From the NCBI GenBank assembly GCA_963575655.1, contig CAUYTY010000187.1:1-37271 (forward strand): a DNA stretch of 37,271 nt, in the 5' to 3' direction. Made by a program: the position numbers and the translations under genes. Each line of letters starts with the position of its first letter. Position 1 is the first letter of the stretch. This stretch comes from Gammaproteobacteria bacterium (lineage in GTDB: Bacteria > Pseudomonadota > Gammaproteobacteria > CAIRSR01). The notes below the pieces were generated by a model. It was not told the origin of the DNA and made no database searches. It saw nothing but the letters and a program-made list of their open reading frames with translations. Shown piece after piece: positions 8,648 through 16,429 of this stretch.

Positions 8648-9889
8648 ATGGCCGTTTTTGTATTAGACAAACGAAAGAATCCATTAATGCCGTGCAGCGA
8701 GAAGCGGGCTAGGAAGCTATTGAAAGCAAAGCGAGCGCGGGTGCATCGGCTTATCCCTTTCACAATTCGTGTTGTTGATCGCAAAGTAAGCGATTGTAAG
8801 CTGCAACCGCTTGAGATCAAGATTGATCCAGGCAGCAAAATCACAGGTATCGCAGTCGTGCGTAAAAGTGAAACGGTTGATACGAAAACCGGAGAAGTCG
8901 CCACTACTGCGAACGTAGTCAACCTGTTTGAGCTAACTCACCGTGGCCGTCAGATCAGTGAAGCATTGACATCACGGCGGCAAATGCGTCGGCGTAGACG
9001 TGGAAACCTACGTTATCGTGCTCCACGGTTCCTGAATCGTACCCGGCCTGCGGGGTGGCTTGCCCCAAGCTTCCAGCACCGCGTAAATACGACTCGATCA
9101 TGGATTGATCGTTTACAGCGATTAGCTCCTATTACATCTATCGCACAAGAACTTGTGCGTTTTGATATGCAGAAAATGGAGAATCCTGAGATTTCAGGAG
9201 TTGAGTATCAGCAAGGTACGTTAGAGGGCTACGAAGCCCGCGAATATTTATTAGAGAAATGGGCGAGCGAATGCGCTTATTGCGGAAAGAAGGATGTTCC
9301 GCTGAATATTGATCATATCCACCCAAAAGCAAGAGGGGGCAGCAATCGCATCAGTAATCTGACGTTGGCGTGCCATCCTTGTAACGAACAGAAAGGATCG
9401 CAAGATGCCAAAGTATTTCTTGCAAAAGATCCAAAGAGGTTAGAGCGGGTTTTGGCGCAAGCCAAGCGCCCATTGAAAGATGCAGCAGCCGTCAACGCCA
9501 CTCGTTGGACGTTGTTTCATTCGCTGAAGGAAACTGGCATGCCAGTTACCACAGGGTCAGGATGCCTGACTAAATTCAATCGGACAAGGTTATCGATACC
9601 GAAGACACACGCTCTTGATGCGGTATGTGTTGGAGAATTAAACGCTGTTGAGAATTGGCGGAAACCTACTCTAGCGATTAAAACTACTGGACGGGGAAGC
9701 TATCAACGTACTAGGTTAGATTCTTACGGATTTCCGCGTGGATATCTTACTTGGGAGAAACATATCAAAGGATTTCAAACTGGTGACATGGTTATTGCCA
9801 CGGTGACAAAAGGAAAGAAAGTTGGAATTCACCAGGGGCGGGTAGCTGTCCGAGCCGTCGGTAGTTTTACTAACCTGCGCGTTGGTTAG
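8648..9889 (+). CDS. iscB: IscB RNA-guided nuclease, 3' end replaced by IS630 insertion
   Basis: A 413-residue reading frame of the IscB family, ancestors of Cas9. Domains in order: PLMP motif (12-15), RuvC-I with Asp60 (KIDPGSKITGIAVV), arginine-rich bridge helix (about 109-130, RRQMRRRRRGNLRYR), RuvC-II with Glu168, HNH domain with zinc cysteines 209/212/242/245 and Asp222-His223, and RuvC-III with His321/Asp324 (KTHALDAVCVG). The ATG at 8648 gives the standard MAVFVLDKRKNPLMPC start. Native sequence stops at about residue 407 (GRVAVRAVGSF). The last residues (NLRVG) and stop codon are encoded by the IS630 end, so the usual terminal segment of the target-adjacent-motif-interacting domain is missing. 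All catalytic residues remain; activity is uncertain. Confidence 0.92.
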   Translation: MAVFVLDKRKNPLMPCSEKRARKLLKAKRARVHRLIPFTIRVVDRKVSDCKLQPLEIKIDPGSKITGIAVVRKSETVDTKTGEVATTANVVNLFELTHRGRQISEALTSRRQMRRRRRGNLRYRAPRFLNRTRPAGWLAPSFQHRVNTTRSWIDRLQRLAPITSIAQELVRFDMQKMENPEISGVEYQQGTLEGYEAREYLLEKWASECAYCGKKDVPLNIDHIHPKARGGSNRISNLTLACHPCNEQKGSQDAKVFLAKDPKRLERVLAQAKRPLKDAAAVNATRWTLFHSLKETGMPVTTGSGCLTKFNRTRLSIPKTHALDAVCVGELNAVENWRKPTLAIKTTGRGSYQRTRLDSYGFPRGYLTWEKHIKGFQTGDMVIATVTKGKKVGIHQGRVAVRAVGSFTNLRVG

Positions 9890-11013
9890 GGGACAAGCAA
9901 GTAAAAATAATCTATTATTAGTCCAACCAAAAAATAAGACATGAAATTGCTAAAATTATGAAAAATTCTGATGGACGTTCTCTCGATCACTCTACCCTTG
10001 AGTATATAAGGCTTCAAGCAGTAAAAGCTGTACGTAAAGGAATGTCTCCTAGGGAGGTGGGCGAGATTTTCGGTATGCACCGATCGAAGGTGTACGAATG
10101 GGTGAAGAAGGCAAAAGAGATGGGTCTAGCTACGTTAAATGCGAAACCTGTCCCTGGAAGAAAATCCTTCATCAATGAACAGCAAGAAGGAATACTCGTA
10201 TTCTGGCTGTGCGCATTTACCCCATTGGATTTTGAATTCTCGACAGTCTTATGGACAACTGAAATGATAAAGACATTAATAGAGAGGAAATTTTCTATTT
10301 ACATGAGTCGTTCCGCGGTGGGCCGTTTTTTGCGCCGCATTAATTTAACTCCACAACGGCCAGTATATCGTGCGATAGAGAGGGACCAATTTTCAGTAGA
10401 TAATTGGATTAACAAAGAGTTTCCTAGAATCAAAGAGTTGGCAAGTAATGAGGGTGCTATAATCTATTTTCTTGATGAGGCTGGGGCGCGCACCGATTAT
10501 CACGCGGGTACAACTTGGGGGCTAGAAGGTTTAACTCCCATAATTCCCTCCACTGGTGGACGTTATCGCATAAATATGATCGCTGCGATAACTTCTGAAG
10601 GAAAGATGCATTTCCAAATAGGTCCCTCATCGCTCAATGGTGGTGCGTTTGTTGAATATCTAAAAATTTTGGCTCAAGAGAATTCATGCCCCATCTATAT
10701 TGTAACAGACGGGTATTCTGCCCATCATGCAAAAGTAGTTAAGGAATATCTGGAGACGACAAATGGAAAGGTTAAAATATTCTTTCTTCCCACCTATTCT
10801 CCACACCTTAATCCTGTCGAGCTAGTATGGAGCAATATTAAGACACAAGGAATTGCGCGTCACCTTATTCGTAATGTGGAGGAGTTAAAAAATAAAGCTA
10901 CTCAACTTTTAGAGGATTTAAAAAAATCGCCAGAGAAAGTCAGAGAACTTTTTAAAGAAGAATCCGTCCAATATGCTATTTAGCTGGAGTCCCCTAACCA
11001 ACGCGCAGGTTAG
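9870..11013 (+). mobile_element. IS630-family insertion sequence, intact ends
   Basis: An 1144-bp element bounded by perfect 25-bp terminal inverted repeats, 9870-9894 (begins CTAACCTGCGCG, ends TTAGGGGAC) and 10989-11013. Both ends are flanked by TA (9868-9869 and 11014-11015), the target duplication typical of IS630. It contains one transposase gene. The left terminal repeat overlaps the end of the iscB reading frame and supplies its stop codon, so the insertion came after iscB. AT-rich composition contrasts with the neighbouring core genes. Confidence 0.93.
9958..10983 (+). CDS. IS630-family DDE transposase
   Basis: A 341-residue transposase. The N-terminal helix-turn-helix (about 15-60, MSPREVGEIFGMHRSKVYEW) binds the ends. 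The catalytic DDE triad is visible as Asp173 (YFLDEAG), Asp251 (IVTDGYSAHH) and Glu288 (SPHLNPVELVW), the last motif being diagnostic for IS630. Length and motifs are complete, with no frameshift, so it may still be active. It lies inside a well-bounded element with 25-bp ends. Confidence 0.95.
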   Translation: MKNSDGRSLDHSTLEYIRLQAVKAVRKGMSPREVGEIFGMHRSKVYEWVKKAKEMGLATLNAKPVPGRKSFINEQQEGILVFWLCAFTPLDFEFSTVLWTTEMIKTLIERKFSIYMSRSAVGRFLRRINLTPQRPVYRAIERDQFSVDNWINKEFPRIKELASNEGAIIYFLDEAGARTDYHAGTTWGLEGLTPIIPSTGGRYRINMIAAITSEGKMHFQIGPSSLNGGAFVEYLKILAQENSCPIYIVTDGYSAHHAKVVKEYLETTNGKVKIFFLPTYSPHLNPVELVWSNIKTQGIARHLIRNVEELKNKATQLLEDLKKSPEKVRELFKEESVQYAI

Positions 11014-11088
11014 TAAATCAGAAAGTTTTCTCTCCCATTCTAATAACGTATTTTTTGCTATTCCAAAAAGTCGGTGGTGTCTTACGTT

Positions 11089-11266
11089 GACCTAACTGGC
11101 AGAGCGGGAAAGGAAATCCACTCATGAATTGTCCAAACATGATCGGTAAGACCAGCAGCCATGGCTGGTGTTCGATCTTTCCATTTTTCACGATCATCCT
11201 TAATACGCAGTGTTCGCACAGGCCAGCGGAAATTGTAGCTGAGTGCTACAAAGTATGTCATTGCAT
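11089..11266 (-). pseudogene. C-terminal remnant of another transposase
   Basis: The minus strand encodes about 60 residues ending WKDRTPAMAAGLTDHVWT plus a short tail. The TPAMAAGLTDHVW pattern is a recurrent C-terminus of DDE transposases with an integrase-like core; the exact IS family is not certain. The 5' part is missing and replaced by a MITE that begins at 11267. Bases just past its stop (about 11078-11101) share a 24-bp motif with 28-51 of this window, suggesting a common element end. Confidence 0.6.
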
Positions 11267-11435
11267 TAGACATTATCGGAAACCTCACCCCCCGCCCCCC
11301 TCTCCTTAACAGGAGAGGGGGAGAATTATTCCGTTGTTATGCTTAACTCCTCGACGGAACAGGCAAAAAATCTCCCTCTCTCCTGTTAAGGAGAGAGGGT
11401 CGGGGGGTGAGGTTTTGGGTTTCCGATAATGTCTA
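11267..11435. repeat. 169-bp MITE, family B' (copy 1)
   Basis: Ends are TAGACATTATCGGAAACC and its inverted complement, differing by one base from the 101-bp family B ends. The interior contains facing CTCTCCTTAACAGGAGAG-type palindromes. It is inserted at a TA inside the decayed transposase. From TTATCGGAAACC onward it is identical to 11559-11721. Confidence 0.88.
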
Positions 11436-11457
11436 ATATCTAACCTATTCTGTTTAA

Positions 11458-11558
11458 TAGACCTTATCGGAAACCCCCTACCTAGCTCTGCCGGACAACG
11501 CAACCTCATGATTTATATTGACTGTGGTGGGTGATGAGGAGGTTTCCGATAAGGTCTA
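11458..11558. repeat. 101-bp MITE, family B (copy 2, inverted relative to 6275-6375)
   Basis: Full-length copy with ends TAGACCTTATCGGAAACC / GGTTTCCGATAAGGTCTA. Its reverse complement is identical to 6275-6375 at all 101 positions, implying recent mobility or gene conversion. It lies between two family B' copies, its right terminal TA being shared with the third element. Confidence 0.9.
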
Positions 11559-11721
11559 TTATCGGAAACCTCACCCCCCGCCCCCCTCTCCTTAACAGGA
11601 GAGGGGGAGAATTATTCCGTTGTTATGCTTAACTCCTCGACGGAACAGGCAAAAAATCTCCCTCTCTCCTGTTAAGGAGAGAGGGTCGGGGGGTGAGGTT
11701 TTGGGTTTCCGATAATGTCTA
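11559..11721. repeat. MITE, family B' (copy 2, left end clipped)
   Basis: Identical to the interior and right end of 11267-11435, but the first bases (GACA of the terminal repeat) are missing where it joins the central 101-bp MITE. The three elements form a compound array upstream of uvrB. Confidence 0.88.
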
Positions 11722-11872
11722 TTCTACTGATGCGGGCATTCAGCCCTTTGATATACCTCTTTGTCGTTCCTGGGGTGTTACTACAGGTTGATATAAAATC
11801 GCGCCGTTGAGCTACCTGAGTAGTTACACTATTTATAATTCATAATCTCACTCTACACTGTCGGAAAGAGTA

Positions 11873-13909
11873 ATGGATAGTCATCGTCCTTTTGTGCTTC
11901 ACAGTAATTTTCCTCCGGCTGGTGATCAGCCTGAGGCGATCCGTGCCTTGGTTTTTGGTTTACAGAACGACGGTTTGGAGGCTCTTACCTTGCTGGGGGT
12001 GACCGGTTCTGGCAAAACCTATACCATGGCCAATGTGGTTGCGGCACTTCAGCGCCCCACCTTGGTCCTCGCCCCCAATAAAACGTTGGCTGCCCAGCTC
12101 TATGGAGAATTCAAAGAGTTCTTTCCGCGCAATGCGGTGGAGTATTTTGTCTCCTATTACGATTACTACCAACCCGAGGCCTACGTTCCTTCTAGCGATA
12201 CCTACATCGAGAAAGACTCATCCATTAACGATCACATTGAGCAGATGCGTTTATCAGCCACTAAGGCTCTTTTGGAGCGACGCGATACCCTGATTGTGGC
12301 CTCGGTCTCGGCCATTTATGGCCTAGGTGACCCTAATTCCTACCTGCATATGATTCTGCATCTGGTGCGCGGTGACCGGGTTGATAGCCGAGCCATCTTG
12401 CGCCGTTTAGCGGAGCTTCAGTACACCCGCAACGACCTCGAATTGCGCCGTGGTACTTTCCGAGTACGCGGAGATGTGCTTGATATCTTTCCGGCAGATT
12501 CAGAGAAAGAGGCGATTCGGGTCGAGACTTTTGATGATGAGGTTGATTCTCTGAGTTTTTTCGATCCGTTGACGGGCGAAGTGCTACGTCGTGTGCCGCG
12601 CGTCACGATCTATCCAAAAACCCACTACGCCACCCCCCGCGAAACGGTACTCGCTGCTGTTGAGCAGATCAAAGAAGAATTGCGCGAACGATTGGTGCAG
12701 CTCTACGCCGCCAATAAATTGGTCGAGGCGCAACGGTTGGAACAGCGCACGCTCTTTGATCTGGAGATGATGGTAGAGCTTGGTTACTGCTCAGGTATCG
12801 AAAATTACTCGCGCTATTTGTCCGGGCGGGCTGCGGGCGAACCCCCGCCGACCTTATTTGAATATCTGCCGGCCGATGCACTACTCTTCATTGATGAATC
12901 CCACGTTACCATTCCTCAACTCGGAGGGATGTATCGGGGTGATCGGGCCCGCAAAAAGACGTTAGTGGCATACGGTTTTCGTCTACCGTCCGCGTTGGAT
13001 AATCGCCCATTGCGTTTCGAAGAATTCGAGCATTTTTCCCCACCCACGGTGTATATCTCCGCCACGCCTGGACCCTATGAGATCGAACATTCGGGAACAG
13101 TGGTCGAGCAGGTGGTGCGTCCTACTGGGTTAATTGAGCCGATCGTGGAGATACGCCCCGCTCGTACTCAGGTGGACGATCTCCTCTCTGAGATTCGACG
13201 TACGACCAGTGTCAGTTTCCGTGTATTGGTCACCACGCTCACTAAACGTATGGCCGAGGATCTTACTGAATATCTGGGAGAGCATGGGGTGCGGGTGCGT
13301 TACCTCCACTCTGATATTGATACCGTCGAGCGCGTGGAGATCATTCGTGACCTGCGACTGGGGGTCTTTGACGTATTAGTTGGGATCAATCTATTACGCG
13401 AGGGGCTGGATATTCCTGAGGTCGCTTTGGTAGCCATTCTGGATGCCGACAAAGAGGGTTTTCTCCGCTCCGAGCGTTCTCTAATTCAGACCATTGGTCG
13501 GGCCGCTCGCAATATTTTGGGTCGTGCCATTCTCTACGCTGATAAAGTAACGGATTCTATGCAGCGTGCTTTGGAAAAGATCGAGGCTCGTCGTCTCCGC
13601 CAACAGGCATACAACGAAACTCATGGCATTATTCCGCGTGGAATAGAAAAGGCTGTCACTGCCATCCTCGAAGAAAGTGGCGATACTTCGCTTCCTGCGA
13701 AAAGACACCCCACCAAAACTTCCGAATCATTGGCATTGGCAACTGCAGACGCCGAATATGCCAGCCTTTCACCGATCAAATTGGCGCAGCGCATTAAGAA
13801 GCTCGAACAAGAAATGTATCGCCACGCCCAGAATTTGGAATTCGAGGAAGCCGCCCGTTTGCGTGATGAGATCCGACACATCGAGCGGACGTTCAAGCAG
13901 GATTTATAA
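11873..13909 (+). CDS. uvrB: Excinuclease ABC subunit UvrB
   Basis: A 678-residue UvrB, the damage-verifying helicase-like subunit of UvrABC nucleotide excision repair. Visible features: Walker [11 protein letters not shown] near residue 41-50, the [10 protein letters not shown] hairpin that inserts between DNA strands, the DESH box ([20 protein letters not shown]), the helicase motif [10 protein letters not shown], motif [11 protein letters not shown], and a C-terminal UVR motif ([13 protein letters not shown]) that contacts UvrC/UvrA. Length is normal for the family. A purine-rich GGAAAGAG precedes the ATG. It stands alone, between the MITE array and the dcw cluster. No convincing LexA box is seen upstream, though the region is AT-rich with a TATAAT at 11834-11839. 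Confidence 0.98.
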   Translation: MDSHRPFVLHSNFPPAGDQPEAIRALVFGLQNDGLEALTLLGVTGSGKTYTMANVVAALQRPTLVLAPNKTLAAQLYGEFKEFFPRNAVEYFVSYYDYYQPEAYVPSSDTYIEKDSSINDHIEQMRLSATKALLERRDTLIVASVSAIYGLGDPNSYLHMILHLVRGDRVDSRAILRRLAELQYTRNDLELRRGTFRVRGDVLDIFPADSEKEAIRVETFDDEVDSLSFFDPLTGEVLRRVPRVTIYPKTHYATPRETVLAAVEQIKEELRERLVQLYAANKLVEAQRLEQRTLFDLEMMVELGYCSGIENYSRYLSGRAAGEPPPTLFEYLPADALLFIDESHVTIPQLGGMYRGDRARKKTLVAYGFRLPSALDNRPLRFEEFEHFSPPTVYISATPGPYEIEHSGTVVEQVVRPTGLIEPIVEIRPARTQVDDLLSEIRRTTSVSFRVLVTTLTKRMAEDLTEYLGEHGVRVRYLHSDIDTVERVEIIRDLRLGVFDVLVGINLLREGLDIPEVALVAILDADKEGFLRSERSLIQTIGRAARNILGRAILYADKVTDSMQRALEKIEARRLRQQAYNETHGIIPRGIEKAVTAILEESGDTSLPAKRHPTKTSESLALATADAEYASLSPIKLAQRIKKLEQEMYRHAQNLEFEEAARLRDEIRHIERTFKQDL

Positions 13910-13924
13910 ATTCGAACGGACAAT

Positions 13925-13947
13925 ATTCCGGCAATCTTTGCCGGAAT
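13925..13947. terminator. Perfect 10-bp hairpin after uvrB
   Basis: ATTCCGGCAA, loop TCT, TTGCCGGAAT starts 16 bases after the uvrB stop. It resembles a common REP-type ATTCCGGC palindrome. No T-run follows, so termination would be weak or Rho-assisted. Confidence 0.5.
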
Positions 13948-13976
13948 GACGGATCGGTAGCAACTTGGTTAGTTAC

Positions 13977-14131
13977 TAACCCAAGTTGCCACTTATTCGA
14001 AATTCGGTATTGCATCCAATCAGCCCCCCTCAATCCCCCCCCCCCCGTAAACGGGGGGGGAGGTCTATGGTTTACTCCCTCCCCGTTTACGGAGAGGGCT
14101 GGGGAGGGGCAAGTAGGTAGCAACTTGGGTT
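13977..14131. repeat. Family A inverted-repeat element (copy 2, long form)
   Basis: Starts TAACCCAAGTTGCCACTT and ends AGGTAGCAACTTGGGTTT. The interior is close to the 8193-8341 copy (ATTCGAAATTCGG..., then facing GTAAACGGGG/CCCCGTTTAC palindromes), with a longer C-run. A degenerate half-end (GGTAGCAACTTGGTTA) precedes it at about 13957. Confidence 0.83.
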
Positions 14132-14387
14132 TACTACCGCCCTTGCCATTCTCCCCGCTGTTCGGATGTGCCCACCACATCAGTTCCGGCCGCTTCTGCT
14201 CTTGTTCTGATCGGTAAAATATGATTATTCGTAGGTTACCGAAACATCGTCACCTTGTTTATTAGGATAGTGCCGTATCTTGATGACTTATATAGAGAAG
14301 CATTGCACTTAAAGTATGTTCTTCGCTAATTGTCTTAACCAGCGGTGATCGAAAGGTTTGTCTTGAATTCGGCGAATTTTCCAGGAC

Positions 14388-14417
14388 TTGACAAGCTCGT
14401 CAACGCCTACCTATAGT
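14388..14417 (+). promoter_or_regulatory. dcw cluster promoter (Pmra)
   Basis: TTGACA (14388-14393), 18-base spacer, TATAGT (14412-14417) is the best sigma-70 match in the window. Position 60-90 bases before mraZ corresponds to the main promoter of the dcw cluster in E. coli. The -10 overlaps the first TGGG box of the MraZ operator. Confidence 0.8.
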
Positions 14418-14441
14418 GGGAAAAAGTGGGTCAAAGTGGGG
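14416..14441 (+). promoter_or_regulatory. MraZ operator: three TGGG boxes with 10-bp spacing
   Basis: TGGG occurs at 14417-14420, 14427-14430 and 14437-14440, each preceded by G and separated by A/T-rich pentamers (GTGGGAAAAA GTGGG TCAAA GTGGG in sequence). This is the known MraZ binding pattern (TGGGN repeats, one per helical turn), placed over the start of transcription. It implies autoregulation of the mraZ-led operon. Confidence 0.85.
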
Positions 14442-14477
14442 CGGAGTAGCGCCCTAGTGGGCTTCCGGGGGGCTCCA

Positions 14478-14927
14478 GTGTTTCGAGGTGTCACGCCGCT
14501 AAATTTGGATGCCAAGGGGCGCATGGCCATGCCAGCGCGCTACCGTGAGCGGCTGGAGAAATCCTGCGGTGGGCAGTTGATCCTCACCCTTAATCAAGAA
14601 GACCGTTGTTTGTGGTTGTATCCCTTGCCAGAGTGGGAAGAGATCGAGCGTAAGCTCACCGAATTGTCGAGCTTCGACCGTCATACGATGCGTCTCAAGC
14701 GGTTACTCATCGGTCATGCCAGCGAATGTGACCTGGATAGCGCCGGGCGTATCTTGATGCCGGTGGTCTTGCGTCAACTCGCGGGGATTGAGCGGTCGCT
14801 GGTGTTGCTTGGTCAGGGTAATAAATTCGAGGTTTGGGATGCTGCGAGCTATGAGCGGAAGGTAAGCGACTGGCTGAGCGAGGACCTTGGTGAGGCCTCG
14901 GAGGCTGTGAAGTCCTTGTCCCTATGA
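14478..14927 (+). CDS. mraZ: Transcriptional regulator MraZ
   Basis: A 149-residue MraZ from the GTG at 14478, giving the canonical (M)[23 protein letters not shown] start, with GGGGGG 5-10 bases before. The frame upstream of this runs through the promoter and is not coding. MraZ is a ring-forming AbrB-fold DNA-binding protein that represses its own operon. Two SpoVT/AbrB repeats are visible, each with a DxxGR motif: [10 protein letters not shown] and [10 protein letters not shown]. Its operator boxes lie just upstream. It overlaps rsmH by 4 bases. Confidence 0.96.
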   Translation: MFRGVTPLNLDAKGRMAMPARYRERLEKSCGGQLILTLNQEDRCLWLYPLPEWEEIERKLTELSSFDRHTMRLKRLLIGHASECDLDSAGRILMPVVLRQLAGIERSLVLLGQGNKFEVWDAASYERKVSDWLSEDLGEASEAVKSLSL

Positions 14928-15877
14928 GTATGGAACATACCGAATCCGCAATGGGGCATCGTCCGGTGCTGTTGGCAGAGGTGATTGCCGGATTGCGATT
15001 GCGTGCGGATGGCATCTATGTAGACGCCACCTTCGGGCGTGGCGGCCACGCGGGGGCAGTGTTGCAACACCTGGGGGCGACAGGATGCCTCCTCGCCCTG
15101 GACCGGGACCCAGAGGCGGTGCAGGTCGCACAGGACCGTTTTGGCAAAGATGCGCGCTTCGCCATTGAGCAGGTACGCTTTTCTGTGCTAGGGGAGCAGG
15201 TAGCGGCGCGAGGTTGGCAGGGGCGGGTGGATGGCATTCTGCTCGACTTGGGGGTGTCTTCTCCCCAGCTCGACGACCCGGTGCGCGGCTTTGGCTTCAC
15301 CCGAGCGGGTCCATTGGACATGCGCATGGATCCGACTACGGGAGAAAGTGCAGCGACCTGGCTGGCCCATGCTTCAGAGGGGGATATCGCGGAGGTGTTG
15401 CGGGAGTTCGGCGAGGAGCGTTATTCCAACCGGATCGCTCGAGCCATCGTCGCCGCCTGCCGGGAGAGTTCCCTTACTACCACCGCAGAACTGGCGGCCG
15501 TGGTAGCACGGGCCAATCCTCGTTGGGAACGAGATAAACACCCGGCGACGCGCACCTTCCAGGCCATTCGGATCTTTATTAACCAAGAATTGACCGAGAT
15601 TGCGTCGGTACTGCCCCAAGCGTTGACGGCCCTTGCCCCGGGCGGGCGGTTGGTGGTGGTGAGTTTTCATTCCCTGGAGGACCGCATCGTGAAACGTTTC
15701 ATCCGCCGCGAGGCGCGCGGTGAGTCATTACCCAGAGATTTGCCGGTAATGGCGAGCGCCTTTCACCCTCGTCTACGAGAGCTAGGCGGGGCGGTGCGGC
15801 CAACGGCAGCAGAGGTGGTGAGTAACCCACGCGCCCGCAGTGCTGTATTGCGAATTGCCGAGCGTCAGGAGGGTTGA
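14924..15877 (+). CDS. rsmH: 16S rRNA (cytosine-1402-N4)-methyltransferase RsmH
   Basis: A 317-residue RsmH (MraW), which methylates N4 of C1402 in 16S rRNA using S-adenosylmethionine. Seen are [11 protein letters not shown] at the N-terminus, the SAM-binding motif [23 protein letters not shown], the [19 protein letters not shown] block, [36 protein letters not shown] and [13 protein letters not shown]. All are family signatures and length is normal. ATG at 14924 overlaps the mraZ stop; a second ATG 6 bases later is possible. Confidence 0.98.
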   Translation: MSMEHTESAMGHRPVLLAEVIAGLRLRADGIYVDATFGRGGHAGAVLQHLGATGCLLALDRDPEAVQVAQDRFGKDARFAIEQVRFSVLGEQVAARGWQGRVDGILLDLGVSSPQLDDPVRGFGFTRAGPLDMRMDPTTGESAATWLAHASEGDIAEVLREFGEERYSNRIARAIVAACRESSLTTTAELAAVVARANPRWERDKHPATRTFQAIRIFINQELTEIASVLPQALTALAPGGRLVVVSFHSLEDRIVKRFIRREARGESLPRDLPVMASAFHPRLRELGGAVRPTAAEVVSNPRARSAVLRIAERQEG

Positions 15878-15878
15878 G

Positions 15879-16148
15879 GTGGAGCGGCAAGTTTGGGGAT
15901 GGTCTCTGTTGGTGGCCGCTGTATTCAGTTCTGCCATGGGAGTGGTGTATGCCCGACACATTAGTCGTCAACTCTATGGTGAGCTTCAGCACCTACAAAT
16001 CGTGCGGGATAACCTCCAAGTGGAGTGGGGCAAGCTCGAACTTGAGGAGAGTACCTGGGGTACCCATCCGAGAATTGAGCGTATTGCCCACAGCCGCCTT
16101 GAGATGCAGCTTCCACCGCAGGAGCAGATCGTGGTGATTACACCATAA
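15879..16148 (+). CDS. ftsL: Cell division protein FtsL
   Basis: An 89-residue FtsL from the GTG at 15879, chosen because AGGAGG (15867-15872) lies 6 bases before it. A short cytoplasmic tail is followed by one membrane helix (about 6-27, WGWSLLVAAVFSSAMGVVYA) and a periplasmic coiled-coil region (YGELQHLQIVRDNLQVEWGKLELEE). FtsL forms the FtsQLB divisome subcomplex. Position between rsmH and ftsI is canonical, one base after the rsmH stop. Confidence 0.93.
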   Translation: MERQVWGWSLLVAAVFSSAMGVVYARHISRQLYGELQHLQIVRDNLQVEWGKLELEESTWGTHPRIERIAHSRLEMQLPPQEQIVVITP

Positions 16149-16157
16149 AACGATAAA

Positions 16158-16249
16158 AACACGCGGTAGTAATACCACAGAAAAACATTAGAGGATTTTT
16201 CTTTTACGTGGCAAAGAGAGATTCTTTAATGTTTTTATTTTTGCGTGTT
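16158..16249. repeat. Nested inverted-repeat hairpin after ftsL (family C copy 1)
   Basis: AACACGC (16158-16164) faces GCGTGTT (16243-16249), and inside it AAAAACATTA (16181-16190) faces TAATGTTTTT (16227-16236). The central 34 bases (GATTTTTCTTTT...AAGAGAGATTCTTT) match 28 of 34 bases in the centre of the hairpin after lpxC. It may end or attenuate the mraZ-rsmH-ftsL transcript. Confidence 0.6.
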
Positions 16250-16285
16250 AATGGCGCATTCCATTATTTAATCCAAGTTGCTGCC

Positions 16286-16378
16286 TAACTCAAGTTACCA
16301 CCTATGCGGTGAGAAACGAAAAAGTCCCTCTCCCCCGGGAGAGGGGGAGAAAAACGCGCCAGGTGGCAACTTGGGTTA
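16286..16378. repeat. Family A element (copy 3, short form)
   Basis: Starts TAACTCAAGTTACCACCT, ends AGGTGGCAACTTGGGTTA, with interior ATGCGGTGAGAAACGAAAAA and a CTCTCCC/GGGAGAG hairpin. A truncated half-copy (ATCCAAGTTGCTGCCT) lies immediately left. It separates ftsL from ftsI, which are adjacent in most dcw clusters. Confidence 0.85.
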
Positions 16379-16429
16379 TTTAATTTTATCCCTCGTTTCT
16401 TTTAGAGTGACAAAACCGAGCACCTTTTT

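Noticed and set aside
8365-8922. 185-codon minus-strand frame across the omega-RNA and iscB start
   Set aside because: It is antisense to a structured RNA and the iscB N-terminus; the sequence resembles no protein family.
11306-11721. Possible CRISPR array because of direct and palindromic repeats
   Set aside because: Only two long copies plus one different element, each with terminal inverted repeats and TA junctions; no short regular repeats or spacers. These are MITEs.
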